A DNA stretch of 64,000 nt from Hoplostethus atlanticus (GCA_034670405.1 JAXDDX010000002.1:9734501-9798500), one strand, 5' to 3'; positions 11,853 to 25,998 are shown, counted from the first letter of the stretch. The notes: a model not told the origin generated them from the letters alone. Numbers and translations are program-made.

Positions 11853-14794
11853 TAACAGAACTTCACAGGTAGCCTGTAAAACCTTCCAAAAAAGGTTTAT
11901 TATCTTTGAAAAAGAAAGTCAAGAGGTGCAGAATGCAGCTGATTCTATCTTTATGTAGTAGACGCTTGACTCTCAACGTCACGTCAAAGATGAAGATCGT
12001 CTTGAGGAACGTCTGTAGGTCGAGAAGTCAACAAAGTAAAAATACAATCAGCTATTATTGGCGGCCATGCAGTACGTTTGCTGAGCTCTTGGTACCCTAG
12101 AATTACATGTACATAGTGGTACAGTATGATCTTTTCTAAAATAAAAGTCATCATTTGAAACATGCTACTTACTCCTATACACAGCATTTATCAGAATTTT
12201 CAAAATAAATAACTTTAATTTATTTTCCAAACACAATGTTTACATGCATGGAGAGTTCTTAACCTCATTACTCAGATAATCTGGTTGACATCTGTAAACG
12301 TAGTCAGAATAACCAGGTTAAACTCATATTCCAATTATGAGATACCTGGCTTAAACGGGTTACTGTAGCACGTTAATATCTTACTCCTTACTTGTTTTTG
12401 CTATCTGTGCAAATTTAGACTTGCACAGCTTTATGGGTACATATTGATGTCAACAAAAAACGATTTGTTTTTACCATTGGGATCACCATTCCTTGCCTGT
12501 GTGTTAGTAACCTACTGCTCAGTCAAAGGGGGGCAGCTGGTAGCCAAACCTTTTCGTACTTTTTTGCTGGCGGACCATTCTGTCTGTGGGCGGGACGCCA
12601 CAGGTGGACAGCAATATTCTGTTAATTGGTTTCTGGCAAAGATGAAGGGAAACCTTGTTTTCAGATTGGCTGGAATATAACAACAACTACTTCCATAATA
12701 ATTTTGCTCTTTTTCCTTTTACAGGCCATCTTGTTATCCACATAAGCAAATGGGACTTCACCAATCTTCACCTCTAGTGGAGGCAATATCACCCATCTTG
12801 ATACTACTTTTTAGATAACATTGTAGGGCACCAGTGCCCAAGGAGCTGTTTTGACAGTCTTGCATTCGATACATGACAACTTGTTATTGTCCTGATAAAT
12901 TGTGGCTGTTTATTTCATTCCGTTTCCCATTTCAGTTCCTTTCCCAGGAAAGATACCCTGTCACATTGCCCAAAAAACGTGTCAGTTGCATCACAGCCTT
13001 AGCGCTGCAAGGCAGTATTGCCCAAGGGCTTATCACCAATCTCTTGCATTAATTATAAAGCAGGTTCTTGCTGTCCACATTAATTCTGCAGCATATTTAT
13101 GATGTTTCAAATTTTCAGTCCCTCTCAGGAAGTATGTCGCCCTGCCATGTTGTCCAAAAAGTTTGGCCACAGTGAAGTCTGGTCACAGTGAATGTTAAGC
13201 CCATTTTCTAGCATGATGTCTCTCTTCTAACATTTATGTGGATTTTTACGTGCTATGACCAGAGAAACAATTATCACGTGACTCTCTACCTCCAGACGCT
13301 TTCATTCAACTCCGAACAATATCAAATTCAAGATGGCAATGAAGGAGTGCATCTTCAAAATTTTTGCTAGATCGTATTTAATGGATTAGAATAAGGTTTT
13401 CATTCTTTCACATGTAGACGCACAAATCAGTTGAACTTAATGATAATAAAAAGCTTGTTTCATATGTGCTGGAAGACCTGTGTAAAGATTTAAGAAATAT
13501 AGGTAAACAGGACAAAATCAACGTGGCTAGCAATGTTAGAAATAAGAATTAAAGATATAATTGAAAAATACTTTACCTTTAAGTATCACATTCCCAGTGT
13601 TTCCTGTCGGCTCTGCAGGCTAAGCGTCATACAGTACACACAAAACATGCCTGGGTTGTTCACATTGATGGTTTCCAGTGATGTGTGTGTAACCCCGCGG
13701 CTGGTTCACCGGTATCCAGCAGCTCGGTCAGTTTGTGCCACACCGAGGTGTCTCCTTCTCCAGTGAGATGAGAGACGAGAGCTAAACAACTGGCGGTTCA
13801 CTTGATCAACATGAATGAACTGAGGCACGTCTCACAGCGAGTGGTTATTTATAGTAAATTGCTGCAAAATGAGGTAGGCTTTCAGTAGTTGGTAGCTGTA
13901 TGTTAGAACTGGAGTTAGACTAATGTTGAAGTTCTTGATCCTGACCTCAGGTGTGTGTCCCCGTTTTTTTTTTCTTTCACCCTCCATTTTATACTATACA
14001 GTAACGTAGGAATGTTATCAAATTTTCCAGAACACTTTCACGCTCACTTTCTATGCAAGGTAATATTCAGCTCTCTGCAGAACTAAAAGGCCATGACACA
14101 TAGGCAATATGTGAGGCAATGTTGAAGAGCAATTTTGCCAACCATTAGAACTGACAGTATTTTTTCAGGGTACATTTATTCTGTAGACAGCATAATGTCA
14201 CCCACCATGACCATGTTTCATATTGGCTCATTCATCACTGTTCATTTGTATGTTTTTTTCAATATCAATAATGTAGACATTCTCGATGTTTTTTTTCTTG
14301 TACTTGAATTGATAGTTTACACAGTTCACACACTGGGTGAACACCATGATTTAGCCCTTAGTGACTCCTAATGCATTGTTTCAAAAATGCATGAACGTCA
14401 ATGAACATCACCTAGCTTTTCTCCATTCTTGAAAAAGATGGGAGGTCCTCAAGCAACCTCAGCTGGTACATATTGTCTTTGCACACCATGCCAGGTATCT
14501 GTGGTACTTTACTTCCTGCCCTTCTTGTTGAGTAATCCATCTCAAAATAACAGGCATTACTGCAGACTTTGGCAGAGAATCCCACCTTCCTTCCACCTTG
14601 CTGACACAAGACCTAATTAACCTTCACCTCCATCAGTCTCCCTCTATCTTTCTTTCTTTCTATTTTCTCCCCTCTGTTTCCTCCACATCCTTCGCCATCA
14701 CTTCCTCCTGTCCTTTTTCCACTCCTCTTTCTCTTCAGTCACATATAGAAAGCATTCGGTTTATAATAAATGTATTAATCAGAGTAGAATTGAA

Positions 14795-14870
14795 GCTACG
14801 GCTGTGGCTTAAAGCACTGCATGATTTATAGACTGCAAACTTAAGTGCCACCTTCATGGTTCGGGGTCTC
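14795..14870 (+). mobile_element. Possible tRNA-derived SINE head
   Basis: GGCTGTGGCTTAAAGCACTGCA (A-box-like) is followed 40-50 bp later by TGGTTCGGGGTCTCATT (B-box-like GGTTCGANTC). The spacing is right for an RNA polymerase III promoter, but no cloverleaf closes, so it is not a tRNA gene. Confidence 0.35.
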
Positions 14871-15584
14871 ATTATGTGCTATCTTTTTCAGTGCCTTTTC
14901 TTTTCACATTTTGCAGGAACACCATATGAAAAGCGTGAACATGGCTAATTAACTAGATTTGCTAGTTTATGCAGCGGCGATACAGAATGCATGCTTCTCT
15001 TTAATTGAACAGTGTCTGCGTGAGTTACTTCGTACATTGTGCCTAATTTATCAGATAGTTCCATATGTTAGAAACACTGCGAGGCACTGGGATGCCGAGG
15101 CAAAATCAAATATGAAACATCCGTGCCAGGCCATGCGATAACAAAAGGCGTGGTGCTGTGTTTTTGATTGCATATATTAAAAAGGGCTTTCTGTAGAAAT
15201 GTGTTCATATTTTGCCACACTGTTTTTTCATATGGTTGTGAATAATGCAAGAGTAATGCGATTCTGGACAGAGAATGGTACATGGTAAACATCAGAGGGG
15301 GAGGCATAGGAGCGTGGTAGGGATGCATCTATCCTGTATATCTGTCATTAGTACTGCAATGACAACTCTTAACATTACAAATCTTTCAAATGTTAAATAT
15401 ATATGAATTGAACTACAACGCTTATTTCCCTCAATGATCATTTCTTCTGCCTTGTGAAAGCTGGAAAGAGAACAACATTCTCCAAACAATTCCTCAAAAA
15501 CAAGCTACAGTGCAGCAGGCTTGTAGTAAAAAGTTATAGCTCCCCACAGGGATGTGAAAGTGTAGGGTCAACAACAAAACAGCA

Positions 15585-15680
15585 CCCCTGAAGCTGTTAG
15601 GGATTCAGTGTCTTGCTCTAGGACACTTCAGCTGGGTGGATGCTTGCTGACACCTGGTTGCTGGCTGGTCTCTCTGCCTT
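15585..15680 (+). mobile_element. Fragment of a tRNA-SINE/LINE-type fish repeat
   Basis: GCTGTTAGGGATTCAGTGTCTTGCTCTAGGACACTTCAGC is a hallmark run of a dispersed fish repeat (GTGTCTTGCTCAAGGACACTTC in the usual form). Only about 100 bp is recognisable; both ends are lost. Confidence 0.5.
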
Positions 15681-17869
15681 AAGGAGACACAGTGCGGGGT
15701 GGTTTTTCATATAAACATGATGGTGGTGCACAGTTAGAAATAACAAATATCGTACGTTATATTTTAGATGATATATATATATATATATAACCAAATAAAT
15801 ATAACCAAAGCCTTCCACACACACACGTAGAACCCACTCCCTATACAGTGAATTTACCATTCCCACTAATACAGCGTGAATCAGCACCGCAAACAGCACA
15901 GCCTTCCCGCTTCCTGCATTCCAAAGCAGCACAGCTTTTCCACCTTGTTAAAAAGGTTTTCCAGTGCACAGGGTTTCTCTGATAACCACCGCTCTCTTCT
16001 CCCTCTAGGCAGAAAGAGAGAGAGAGAGAGAGACAGGCAGACGGAAAGAGGTAGGGAGAGAGAAGGCAGGCAAACATCCAAATGTGTTCCCCCGTCAAAG
16101 GTAATGAAAGAAGCCCGTATTCTTTGATCAGACGGCAAGGGCATCAAGCCTGCGTTAGATTTCTGAAATATCTGAGACGCTCAAAGTCTTATCTGTTTGC
16201 ACACACACACACTCACACACACACACATTCTTTTGGAGATGCTGTGGGCACACAAATGCTCATGTAAATAAATCTAGCACACACACACACACACACATGC
16301 AGAAGCAGAGACACTTCTGGTACTGTCAAAGTAGAAACAGCATCTCAGACTAGAGCGATAAGTAGGCGAGGCAGGGTTGATTTCTATCACTCTTCCAAAT
16401 GATGTTGACAACAACAAAAAGGTGCCTGTCTTGCTTTCTCTCCCCTATTCCTTTGATTCCCCCCCCCCCACACTCCCCACCAAACACACACACACACACA
16501 CACTCACTTATCTTTCAGGTTCCCGATCTTCAGATGGAATGTTTCATCTTTCCATATGGGCGTTCTATTTTCCTCTAATTTCAAGTAAACTCCACAACAA
16601 ACTTTGACTCTGACATTTCGTGTAAATAATGGAAACACGTTTTGAGTGCTGAGAGACATGTGAGGTATTTACAATGTGTGATACTTTTGTTCTCAGTTAG
16701 AGATGCCTTTTGGTTTGGCTCTGTTGTTGTTTAGCGTTGTCAAAAACCTATATCAACTACCAGCCACACTTTTCCTGCCTTCCTTTCTGTTGATTCTTCC
16801 TACACGTTTTTTTTTTTTATTGATCTGATTTTAATTCGCTAAATCTCTTTCTACCAGCAGGGTGCTTTTCAACATCATGTGTTGAAAGCAGCAGCAGCAT
16901 CCTTGGGGTTGGAGACAGGTGTGGGCAAAAGAAGCTAGCAAGAGTTCAGTCATTTCCAAAAGGCCAAACAAGACCAGCCAGGGCTTTTGTTATAGTCTAG
17001 TTTCCACCAGCCTGGGCTTTCCTAGTTGTCTGCTTTAGTCAGGCAAGGCTGGCAAGATTTTAGTCGTTAACTTGTTTTCCAGCTCCGGACCCAACAGTGC
17101 TAACTAGGGTACCCTCAGAAAGAGTTTCCAACCTGGACTGAACAGTGTTTTCAGTCTCATTGTATCAACATATGGAGTTGTCCCTGGCTCTAATGGTCCT
17201 GCTGTGGAAATCAGCCTGACGATGTGATCAGATGTACCAGGGTACCACGCAGCACACAGGCAGACTGTTCAGTGAACTGGTTAATGTTTCTTTTCCATAC
17301 TAAGTGGGCACAAAATAGCACTACCAAGGGGTCTCCTTGTGTCTCTGCAGGCTAAAGCATCTATTACATACTTGTCATGCTGTTGTTCATGGCAACAATT
17401 ATTATTAAATGTCACAATATTACTGTAGCATGTCACACTCCCTCTCTCATCGTTGCTGCTAATCTTCGTGGCGTACTATCTAATAAAACCTTACTGCTGA
17501 TATCAAAGAATTGAATTTCCAGTTTTTAGGAAAGATTGGTTAACATGCACAACCCTTGATAACCCTCGATAATGGTGAAGGTAATGGCTGAAAATTGTAA
17601 TCCTCATCATATCCTAGTAGCTCGCTACCAAGGACTCTTCCTTTCTGCTTTCTTCTCCTCTCAGACAGGAGAAAAGAAGTAGGTAGATATTGAAAAATGA
17701 ACCCATTAGCTCAACAGCACATTACCCACATCACACTGTATGGGAAAGAGAGAGGGGGGTGGGGTGGGGGGTGGAGGGGTTGGGGTTCCTATTTACGGGG
17801 AAGAAGCCAAAAGGCAATACTGTAAATCTAGAGAAAGAGAGAAGTGGAGAAAGAGAGCGTGGGGGAGTG

Positions 17870-17960
17870 AAAGATATATATACTGTATATATATATATAG
17901 AGAGAGAGAGAGAGCGAGATGGATGAGGAGAGGGAGAGCTAGAGAGAGAGGAAAGGGGAG
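17870..17960. repeat. (TA)n-(GA)n compound repeat
   Basis: Alternating TA steps at 17874-17899 run into (GA)n and further purine-rich sequence. Confidence 0.85.
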
Positions 17961-18534
17961 AGAGAAGGGACAAGAACAAGACAAGAAGGAAGGCTTGATG
18001 TGGAAGTATAATGGCTGTTGTTCAAATTTAGTGGAGGGCTCCAGATCAGTGGGCTAGTGGTAAGCGGTTTATATCAAAGACTTAAAAACTGGGAGCAGGT
18101 GCAAAGAGATGCATTAGAGGTAAGCCCTGTGAGATACTAGTGCCACGTACAGGCGACTGCAATTGTACCTGAGCTGCTTCGTGCCACAGAAACAGCAAAT
18201 GAGATCCTGGCCAGTGAGCCGCCATGGCCTGAATGAGGCTTACATATTGTGGAGAACATTGTGCTGTGGGGTTATCTTGCATGGTTCCCTTTAAATGGCC
18301 ATGAAATCAGGGTGAAGGCAGAGGTGGAGAGGAGGAAGAATGGGGGAAATGGGGATGGAAATAAGAAGGCAGGAAGTAAGAACGGGATAGGAAGAGAAGA
18401 GCGTGATGAAAAATAATTGGAAAAGGAAGTGGAGTTGGAGTTGAGAAGAAGATAGAGAACAGAAAACACTTGAGAAGGATGTGGACGAGGCAGAGGGGGG
18501 AAGAGAAAGAGCGAAGGGAGTGACTGGAGGTGGT

Positions 18535-18542
<8 letters not shown>

Positions 18543-18577
<35 letters not shown>
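18543..18577. repeat. (GA)17 microsatellite
   Basis: Perfect GA repeat at the end of a 280-bp purine-rich segment (18300-18580). Confidence 0.95.
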
Positions 18578-18582
<5 letters not shown>

Positions 18583-19202
18583 TCTAGCCTTGCTCCAGGC
18601 ACCACATTTCTGTCAGCGATGGCATCTTTATCAGCTAAATGCACTTTTGATGCCTTGCCACATATGTTGCTGTAAATTACTTTTAAGACCCATATTAGAG
18701 GATAAGGAGAACGGGACTGAGAGGGGGGCCAGAGTGCTGTGATTTCGCCCCGGGTCTTTTTTTAATGGAGAAGATTTCTGGCACCAGTTTGTCCAGGGTG
18801 TGTGTTACTCGCCGTGGCTCACTGTCACCTCCACCTTTCTTCCTTTCTTTTCTCCCTCTGTACTTCATGTTATTTCCTTCCCTCCCTGTCTCCTTTTTTT
18901 CTGGCCTCTCTCACACTCTCCATTCCCTCCCTCCTTTCCTCCATCCGTCCATGCATGTAGCCCTCCTCCCCTTGCCCTACATTCTTGGTGTCGTTCTTTA
19001 CTCGCTTATCTCGGTTTGGGATGTAATGGCTCGCCTTTTTTTTCATCATTTTCCCAGTAATAATTTTAGGGGAGGGAAGGGAATATTAGGGATGAGAGTG
19101 TGAGAGATAGTCCCCTGTAGATGATTCCTAATCTAACAGACTGCACATAATGGAAGAGAAACAGCTGGTTTAATTATCCACGAGTGGAAGAACTCACACA
19201 CA

Positions 19203-19205
<3 letters not shown>

Positions 19206-19240
<35 letters not shown>
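19206..19240. repeat. (CA)17 microsatellite
   Basis: Perfect CA repeat 75 bp before the TGCACA hexamer array. Confidence 0.95.
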
Positions 19241-19241
<1 letters not shown>

Positions 19242-19315
19242 GGTGCATACACAATTGCTGCACTCACATGCAAATGTGCATACAAATAGACCAGAGATAT
19301 GCTGATGCTCACCCT

Positions 19316-19363
19316 TGCACATGCACATGCACATGCACATGCACATGCACATGCACATGCACA
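19316..19363. repeat. (TGCACA)8 hexanucleotide repeat
   Basis: Eight perfect TGCACA units. Each pair of neighbouring units contains the palindrome TGCACATGCA/GCATGTGC, so both strands can fold or form Z-DNA-prone alternating purine-pyrimidine sequence. Confidence 0.95.
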
Positions 19364-20963
19364 AACGCATGCATGTGCACTCCCATACACATTAGGTTAC
19401 GTATCTAGCGAGGCTTAGTGCTACTAAGTGAATTACAAGGAGCTAGGTTATACACTGTACATCAACACCTTCACCTGCGTTCCAACATCGTTCCTGCTAG
19501 CAAACACCAGCTCCTTTTGTGGTTAATCTCTTCATAAACCTTGTGCTATTGATTGATAATACAAAAACATTTCCCCAGAATAGCTGAAGGCCAGTATTTC
19601 TACCTCAGAAGTGAGTTTTTCCACCTGCTTTGTTGGTCTATTATGAATCCTTTATTGTTTTTCTTTTTAATAATATTGGCACTTCAGAGCTGCTTTTAAC
19701 CAAGCGCTGTGTGGCTGCTTGTGTTAAACTACTGAATTTGACTTGTTCACTGTGTAATATTGTTTGTAAATGTATATTGTGGTTTAATTTAAATCAAACA
19801 AGACAAATAAATTAACGTTATGCAATACACCACCTGTGTATTTCCAACATGCCTGGCATGCTGTTTGGCTAACCGTTAACTCGTTCAAATCTCCAGAGCT
19901 GATAATTACACGAGGCAAGGGAGCAAAGTGCAGGAGTTAGGTGGCTACAAACTTATTCAAACTTCAGCTGCATCAAAATACATTTATTTGGGATTTCTGC
20001 TGAAAAATTCATGCAAGGCACTCTTTTCAGTCAAAGTGGAGAGGAAATTCATGAAGTTTATGGGAAAGTATAAAATTCCAATAGTATAAAATTCTAGTTA
20101 GGCCAAGTGAGTAAAGGGAGTGTACTACATACTGTATGTTATTCATGCTTCATCTTGAGGTTTTAGGGTGACATATAGGATAATACAATATCTTGTAATA
20201 ATATATTATCTTGTCAAAACTGTATCATTTTACTTTGCTGGGACGTCTTATACCTGGGCCTTTCAATACGTCTTAATGGGATTTTAGGTGTAATGTGTAT
20301 TTGAAATGCTGCAGTACATTGTGACCTACCACAGTGAATACCTGTGACACATATGGATGGCATTTGATTCCAGGTTTTGAAGAAAATTGAAACCACAAAC
20401 CATCCTTCCATCACTTTATATTAAAGTACAGTGATGGGTGGATGAAAGTTTACCCCTATGGCGGTAAACTGAACAAAACAAAAGTACTGAAAAGCGAATC
20501 CTGAGTGATGAAAACTGAGTCAATAACAACCCTCCTTTTCAACTATGGCTAAGAAGTCTCTGTTATTCTTTGTCTCACTGACTGTCTCAGCAGGCATTAG
20601 AATAGGGATGAGTTAGGATCAAGTGACATGACTGTATGAGCTATGCTGTAAGTTCAGATCAGTACTATTCTTCCTAAATACTTTATGCATACGGGCCTTG
20701 AGGTCTATGGGAGGAGAAACAACTGTAGTCTAGCCTTTCCTTTCCTCTGACCATCCCCAGCAGGACACCCTTGAATATGTTATCATTCTCTCTTTCTCTC
20801 TGTCTCCCCCTGTCGCTCTCTGTCTCTGCTTTTAAATCCCATGGCTAATCTTCAAAACATGCTTAACTATCCAGGGAAAAAGTGCTCCTCGGCTTCAAAG
20901 GCACAAAACCTTCTCATGCAGTCTGCTTTTCAGTCTTTTGTCTTTTTTAAAACTGTTCAGTAA

Positions 20964-20974
20964 CTTTCTTTCTG

Positions 20975-21006
<32 letters not shown>

Positions 21007-21007
21007 T
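20964..21007. repeat. (TTTC)n tetranucleotide repeat
   Basis: About ten TTTC units with one TCTG interruption near the start. The window also opens with an (AAAG)n tail at 1-17 of the same class on the other strand. Confidence 0.95.
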
Positions 21008-23040
21008 ATAGTGCTTTTATTTATTGACTTCTTAGGCAGGTTTATTCAAAACATATAACCTTGCAGTTCAACTGGCACAGTACTGGTCTTTTTTCTTTCT
21101 TTCTCTGAATCAAATTTCTATCTTTGTGCAATGACCGCACAACGCAGCACACCCTAAACTGAGGGGAGACATTGGGAATTTCTGAGGTAAATCTTTAGTT
21201 CTAAAGCAACTTTGTCACTACAAAATGCCAACATGGATCTTGCAAGGCCAGAGCTTTATTAATGCTCCTTCTCTATCAGAGGAACGCAATGCCATTGCAA
21301 TAACACAGTAATCTGTTATCGATTTTCATATCTTGAATTGGATTTGTACAAAAGATGAGTTCTCTTCCAAAACAACATATATCCATGTTGAAAAACTAAA
21401 AGACAAAAACAAAAACAAAAGTTCAGCATTCAATATCTCTAAAAGAGAGGAGCCAGTCTGTAAAAGTGTTATCATTTTGTGAACCCCAGATTAAAGTTAC
21501 CTACTATCCTTTAAAATGTAATAATTTGTATTCTTTTTGTTCTAGCAATCCTTTGGTAAGAGCAGCTGTCCCTTTTTCCAACTGATAAATCAAGTATCTT
21601 ATCTTACACTTCAGCAATGATAAGTGTGGGCAACATTTTGAGGTAATGGACATGGGAAACATCTATAGTTTCGGGATTTGGATTGACAAATAGAACTGTT
21701 CCCATATGCTTTAAGGAAGAAAAGGTTCTACATTACCTTTAAATCTGTCAAATCTGAAATTCAAGTTTTTGACAAAAGTTTGCAAACATTTCATTTTCTT
21801 TTCCTCAAATCGCTAGATCATAATGTTTCTATGGAAACCCTTGAAGCCTTGAGTTTTACAGGCCGTGCCAGATTGATGATGTTCAAACAGCAGCTGAAAG
21901 AGCTGTGAGGGATTTTATAAAGAGCTCAGGAGGTGACAGCTGAGTAGGGCTGACATGAACCATGACCTTACACCTCTTTAAAATGTCAGCATGCATGCGC
22001 ACACACGCACACACACACACACTTACAGTACATATACATGCTTATAAGAATACGTAAGAATTAAGACACACACACACACACACACACACAAGGAGATGCT
22101 TGTGTCTCTCCGTCTGTCTCTCTTACACACACACAGACACACACATTGTTTGAAGTCCATGGCAGTAGCCACTAATGTGTTGCAGGGGCCCAGTAAGTAG
22201 CTGCTAACTGGCTGTTCTCTTTCATCTTCTGGGGAATAGATGGGGTGATAGGAGGAGGAGGATGGTAAGCATCGGGCTACTGGGCTGCCATCGCAAAAGT
22301 AACTCTTATCTCCAAAAAGCCAGCTTTTCAGGGACACCCTTGTTTTCAGATGAACAACTGTGCAGCTTTTCAAATTTTACACTGGGTTTGAATGGCTTTC
22401 ATGGACCTCTAGGGTTATTAAATATATTCCTATTCAACTTTTAATTCAAAGAAATGAAACGAAAGATACTGAAAGAATTGGTGAATTTTGCTTGCATGAC
22501 ATGTAGAGAGACATGAGGCAAGGAGAGAGAGGGAGGCTTGTAGGCATGATGCTCTTCTGTTAGATCAGTGACAGAACAGATGACCATCCAGTTGAACAGT
22601 GTTTGGCTCTGGACCCATAAGAGGGTTGTGGCAAGATTTAAAACAGGCCAAGTTATTCTGGAGGAAGCCGCTTAAACACCTGCATGTTTTCAACCTGAAC
22701 AATGTAGTGTCCTTCCTATCCTCTCTGCTGTTCATTTAAGGTGGCTCCTGTTCAAGTCATTACAGAGCTGGTCATCCTTCCTGTACGTGGCAGATAGACG
22801 ACTTTCATCACTATTCAGCACCAACTAGACAACACAAGCAGGCTGTCAGCGGTTGTGGTAATGCATTCTGCAGGGACATTAGGAAGCGTCCTCCATTGAT
22901 CATAAAAGAACATTATCTGACGTTCTTCACTAATCACTCTTGTAATATTCTCCTCACATGCGGATGGAAGTAAGCATACACTTGTACACACATGCATGCA
23001 TACACTCACACTCAGTCTCTCTCTCTCTCCCCCGCCTCCC

Positions 23041-23042
<2 letters not shown>

Positions 23043-23089
<47 letters not shown>
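23043..23089. repeat. (CT)23 microsatellite
   Basis: Perfect CT repeat immediately upstream of the AT-rich, TAAT-rich candidate conserved block at 23.15 kb. Confidence 0.95.
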
Positions 23090-23091
<2 letters not shown>

Positions 23092-23826
23092 CAGTTCAAT
23101 TTGCTTTTTTCATTTATATTCCAAAAACATCATTTTCTCCTCTTTCATTGCAGTTGAAAAGAGAATGCTGCAGCAGAAAACTCCTAATTATTTAATTGCA
23201 TCAATATTAGTCACTGCTGGAATCGCAGTGGTAATTAAACGTGATTTGAGGTTCCGGGATTGTGCATGAATTAGTAATGAGCTAATCAAAAACCACTTGG
23301 GCTGATTGCCAGGACATTAACACCTAGAACGAGGTAGGAATTAACTGTTGGCAGTTTCTGACTCATGTAGCACCCCTAGTGTTTCACTGCTGTTACCTGA
23401 AATCCTACGACTCCAATTTTGGTGTACAAGGCTTTTATTTTGGTGAATAGTTCCATGACCCTATATAGGCCTTTGAAAACCTTTTCAAAATGCACACACA
23501 AAGACATTCACTTGTAGACAAATTGGCAAGTGTGTTCACACAGGAACACGCGCACACACGCACACACGCACACACACACACACACACAGGAAATTGAAGT
23601 GTCATTTGTAAAGGTACAAGAGCATTTCTCCGGGGAAATTTGGCAGGAGAGATCCAAAGAAAGTGATGGTCTGACATTTCTCTCAAAATGTAGTTTTGTC
23701 TCTAATTCCCATTGTGGGAAATAACATTGGCAAAAAAGGAATTAAGGACACACAATCAACAACCAACATCTATCATTTAAGTGTCTTGAAAGATTGTTTG
23801 CGCAAGTTGTTTTCTGCCATGGATGG

Positions 23827-23862
<36 letters not shown>

Positions 23863-24230
23863 TTCTGATCATGTGTATACGCAACTACATGCATGCTAGT
23901 GGGCTATCTCAGTATACTTAGATGTCAAGTCAAGAGTTTGATACTGCAATGTCACCACTAATAAAGTAAGAGAAGAGTGTAGTCAGTACTGAAGGGCTGG
24001 ATCATCTACAACATCTACAGCAGTTTCCTGAGCACATTTGTCCTTGACAGCGAGAATCTGAATGGGATCTTGTAGGGATGGTATGCAGATGGCAGCCACA
24101 GAGCCCTGGCTAGTTCTCTAGACTCACATTTTCATTTAACTGGTGAACTGATTGGATAGTTGAGGTCCGAACGGCTGAGGTTGCTAGAAGTAGTGTTCTG
24201 GGACTGCAGACAGGATTAGCTGAGGTTTAA

Positions 24231-25044
24231 AGGAAAAATCCAGGCTGCCATGGCATAGATACTGGGGCTATTCCTCTAAATGTTTGTCTGTAAATGCATG
24301 AAAAGAAGGGCAGGGCTCGACAATAATCACCTAATGTTACAGGGCACACATTACATAGGACATGACACTAAATTACACTGGATAGGACACTGTACAGGAC
24401 AGGACAAAAAATGACCGAACTCCTACTGAGGTTTGCTGGTTTGACCGACGCTGCCAACACCCCCCAGAGCATCAAACCCCCAACCTGTACCCATCTTCTC
24501 CAAGGGCAGATATTGAAGTGTTAGCTAAAATAATGTGATACAATCCAAAAGGCAGTTTCTTGCAATATGCTCCAAAACATTGATTCTCTCCTTTTTTGAA
24601 AATGAATTGACACCCACATAAGTATCAACAAACTGTGCAGCTTTTGAGTGACAGGTTAACATTATTAACAATCACATTTCATTCATGTTCACACTCATAT
24701 TGTCTTAGAACAAGAACAAGCCACTCCCCGAGTCAAAAACTAAAGTGCAAAGACTTTAGTATGTTAGTCTCACTTAAGTAAAACTGGAGCTCAGAGTTTT
24801 TGGACACTGTGACAGCACTTGTAAATGTCCATGTATATAAATGTATTTTCTAGCCCAATTTCAGTCCTCAAAGTCACTTTCCCATTTAATTCTCAATGGA
24901 ATAGCCCCAGAAATGAGGATGACATCACAGATTACAGTTATAGATCCCCAGATTCTAGCTTTAGGTGAGTTGTTGATATTCACAAAACATTGAGCTGTCC
25001 AAAAACATAGGAATGATATTCTGCTTTGAGGTGGATTTTGCCTT
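24231..25044. mobile_element. Possible TTAA-flanked DNA-transposon relic
   Basis: TTAA at 24227-24230 is followed by AGGAAAAATCC, and GGATTTTGCCTT precedes TTAA at 25045-25048. The ends therefore form a short imperfect inverted repeat. Inside, CTGGGGCTATTCC (about 24268) recurs inverted as GGAATAGCCCCAG (about 24899). No coding frame is recognisable. The left terminus equals that of the relic at 55196, which supports a shared family. The TIR is only about 12 bp, so chance is not excluded. Confidence 0.42.
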
Positions 25045-25995
25045 TTAATAGTGTAAACAAACAATTTTCATAAATTATGAACATTATGAGGTTGCACTGA
25101 AGTCGATATTACTTTGAATGGGCTCTCTTTTATTTTGATGAGAATGCATAAAAAAATCCATCTTTATCTATATGTAGACAACAGATGAAACACACAAGCC
25201 TGCAGAGACGCAAACACACGTACACACACACACATCAGCCGGTACATGTAAAGCATGCCAATCTGTCTCACAAGTATCCTGCCATTCAAAGTATGCACTT
25301 AGTCTTTGAGCGTAAGTAAAGATACTTGACATTACGACAGAGAGTCATTTGATCTATTCAGTCTGAGTTCCAGCAACACTGACTTGATGTGCTTGACTGA
25401 TGAGCGGTGGCTTCCTTTTATAAAGCTTGCTTTATTGCTCGCCTGCCACCTGCCTGCCTGCCTGTCTGAGTCCATCTCTGTCTGTCTTGTTGTCTGTCTC
25501 TTTCTATTTGTCATCTTATCAGCGTCCATCGCTGTCTGTCTCTGCCTCTTCTTGCTTTACTTATTTGCTTTTATTGGGGTTATTCATAAGGCATTCTCTC
25601 TATTTCCCGAATTTTCCCGAATTTTCCTTCAAAGTGGTTTTACCCCATGGCCGACTCTCCTTGAGCTGGGGGCATTTCATTGAGCTGGATGTTTAATTAT
25701 TAATGTAGAATTATGATGCATTGAACTATTTCATAGCATGATGAAGATGAAAACAATCTGCCTTCCAATCAAGAAATGAGCGTTGCATTGATTTCCTATG
25801 CTTTGTGCTGTAATGTTTATATCTTTAGACCATTACACAGATTGTTGTTATGTAAACAAATAAAACTACACACAAAATAGTTTTTATGATAAATCTAGTA
25901 ATACACTCTTTACTGCTTAAGAGGTCACATGCTGACTGGGATTTTCAATTTCATTTATCGTCACCACAAATTTTTTTTTCTGTTAAATCCTCTGC

Positions 25996-25998
<3 letters not shown>

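Larger units (their letters stand above)
10113..14794. other. No gene seen
   Basis: Microsatellite-rich to about 11.8 kb, then mainly unique AT-rich DNA. 12245-12370 contains self-complementary pieces (AATCTGGTT, AACCAGGTTA, ACCTGGCTTAA) suggesting an old inverted-repeat element. 13600-13860 is relatively GC- and CpG-rich but has no recognisable protein. Confidence 0.5.
15681..24226. other. No gene seen
   Basis: Unique DNA, purine/pyrimidine-rich blocks (17.7-18.0, 18.3-18.6, 18.8-19.0 kb) and microsatellites. One candidate conserved non-coding block is at 23150-23350. Confidence 0.5.

Noticed and set aside
18040-18110. GTGGGCTAGTGGTAAGCGG as a tRNA A-box / SINE head
   Set aside because: No B-box follows at the expected spacing; left unannotated.
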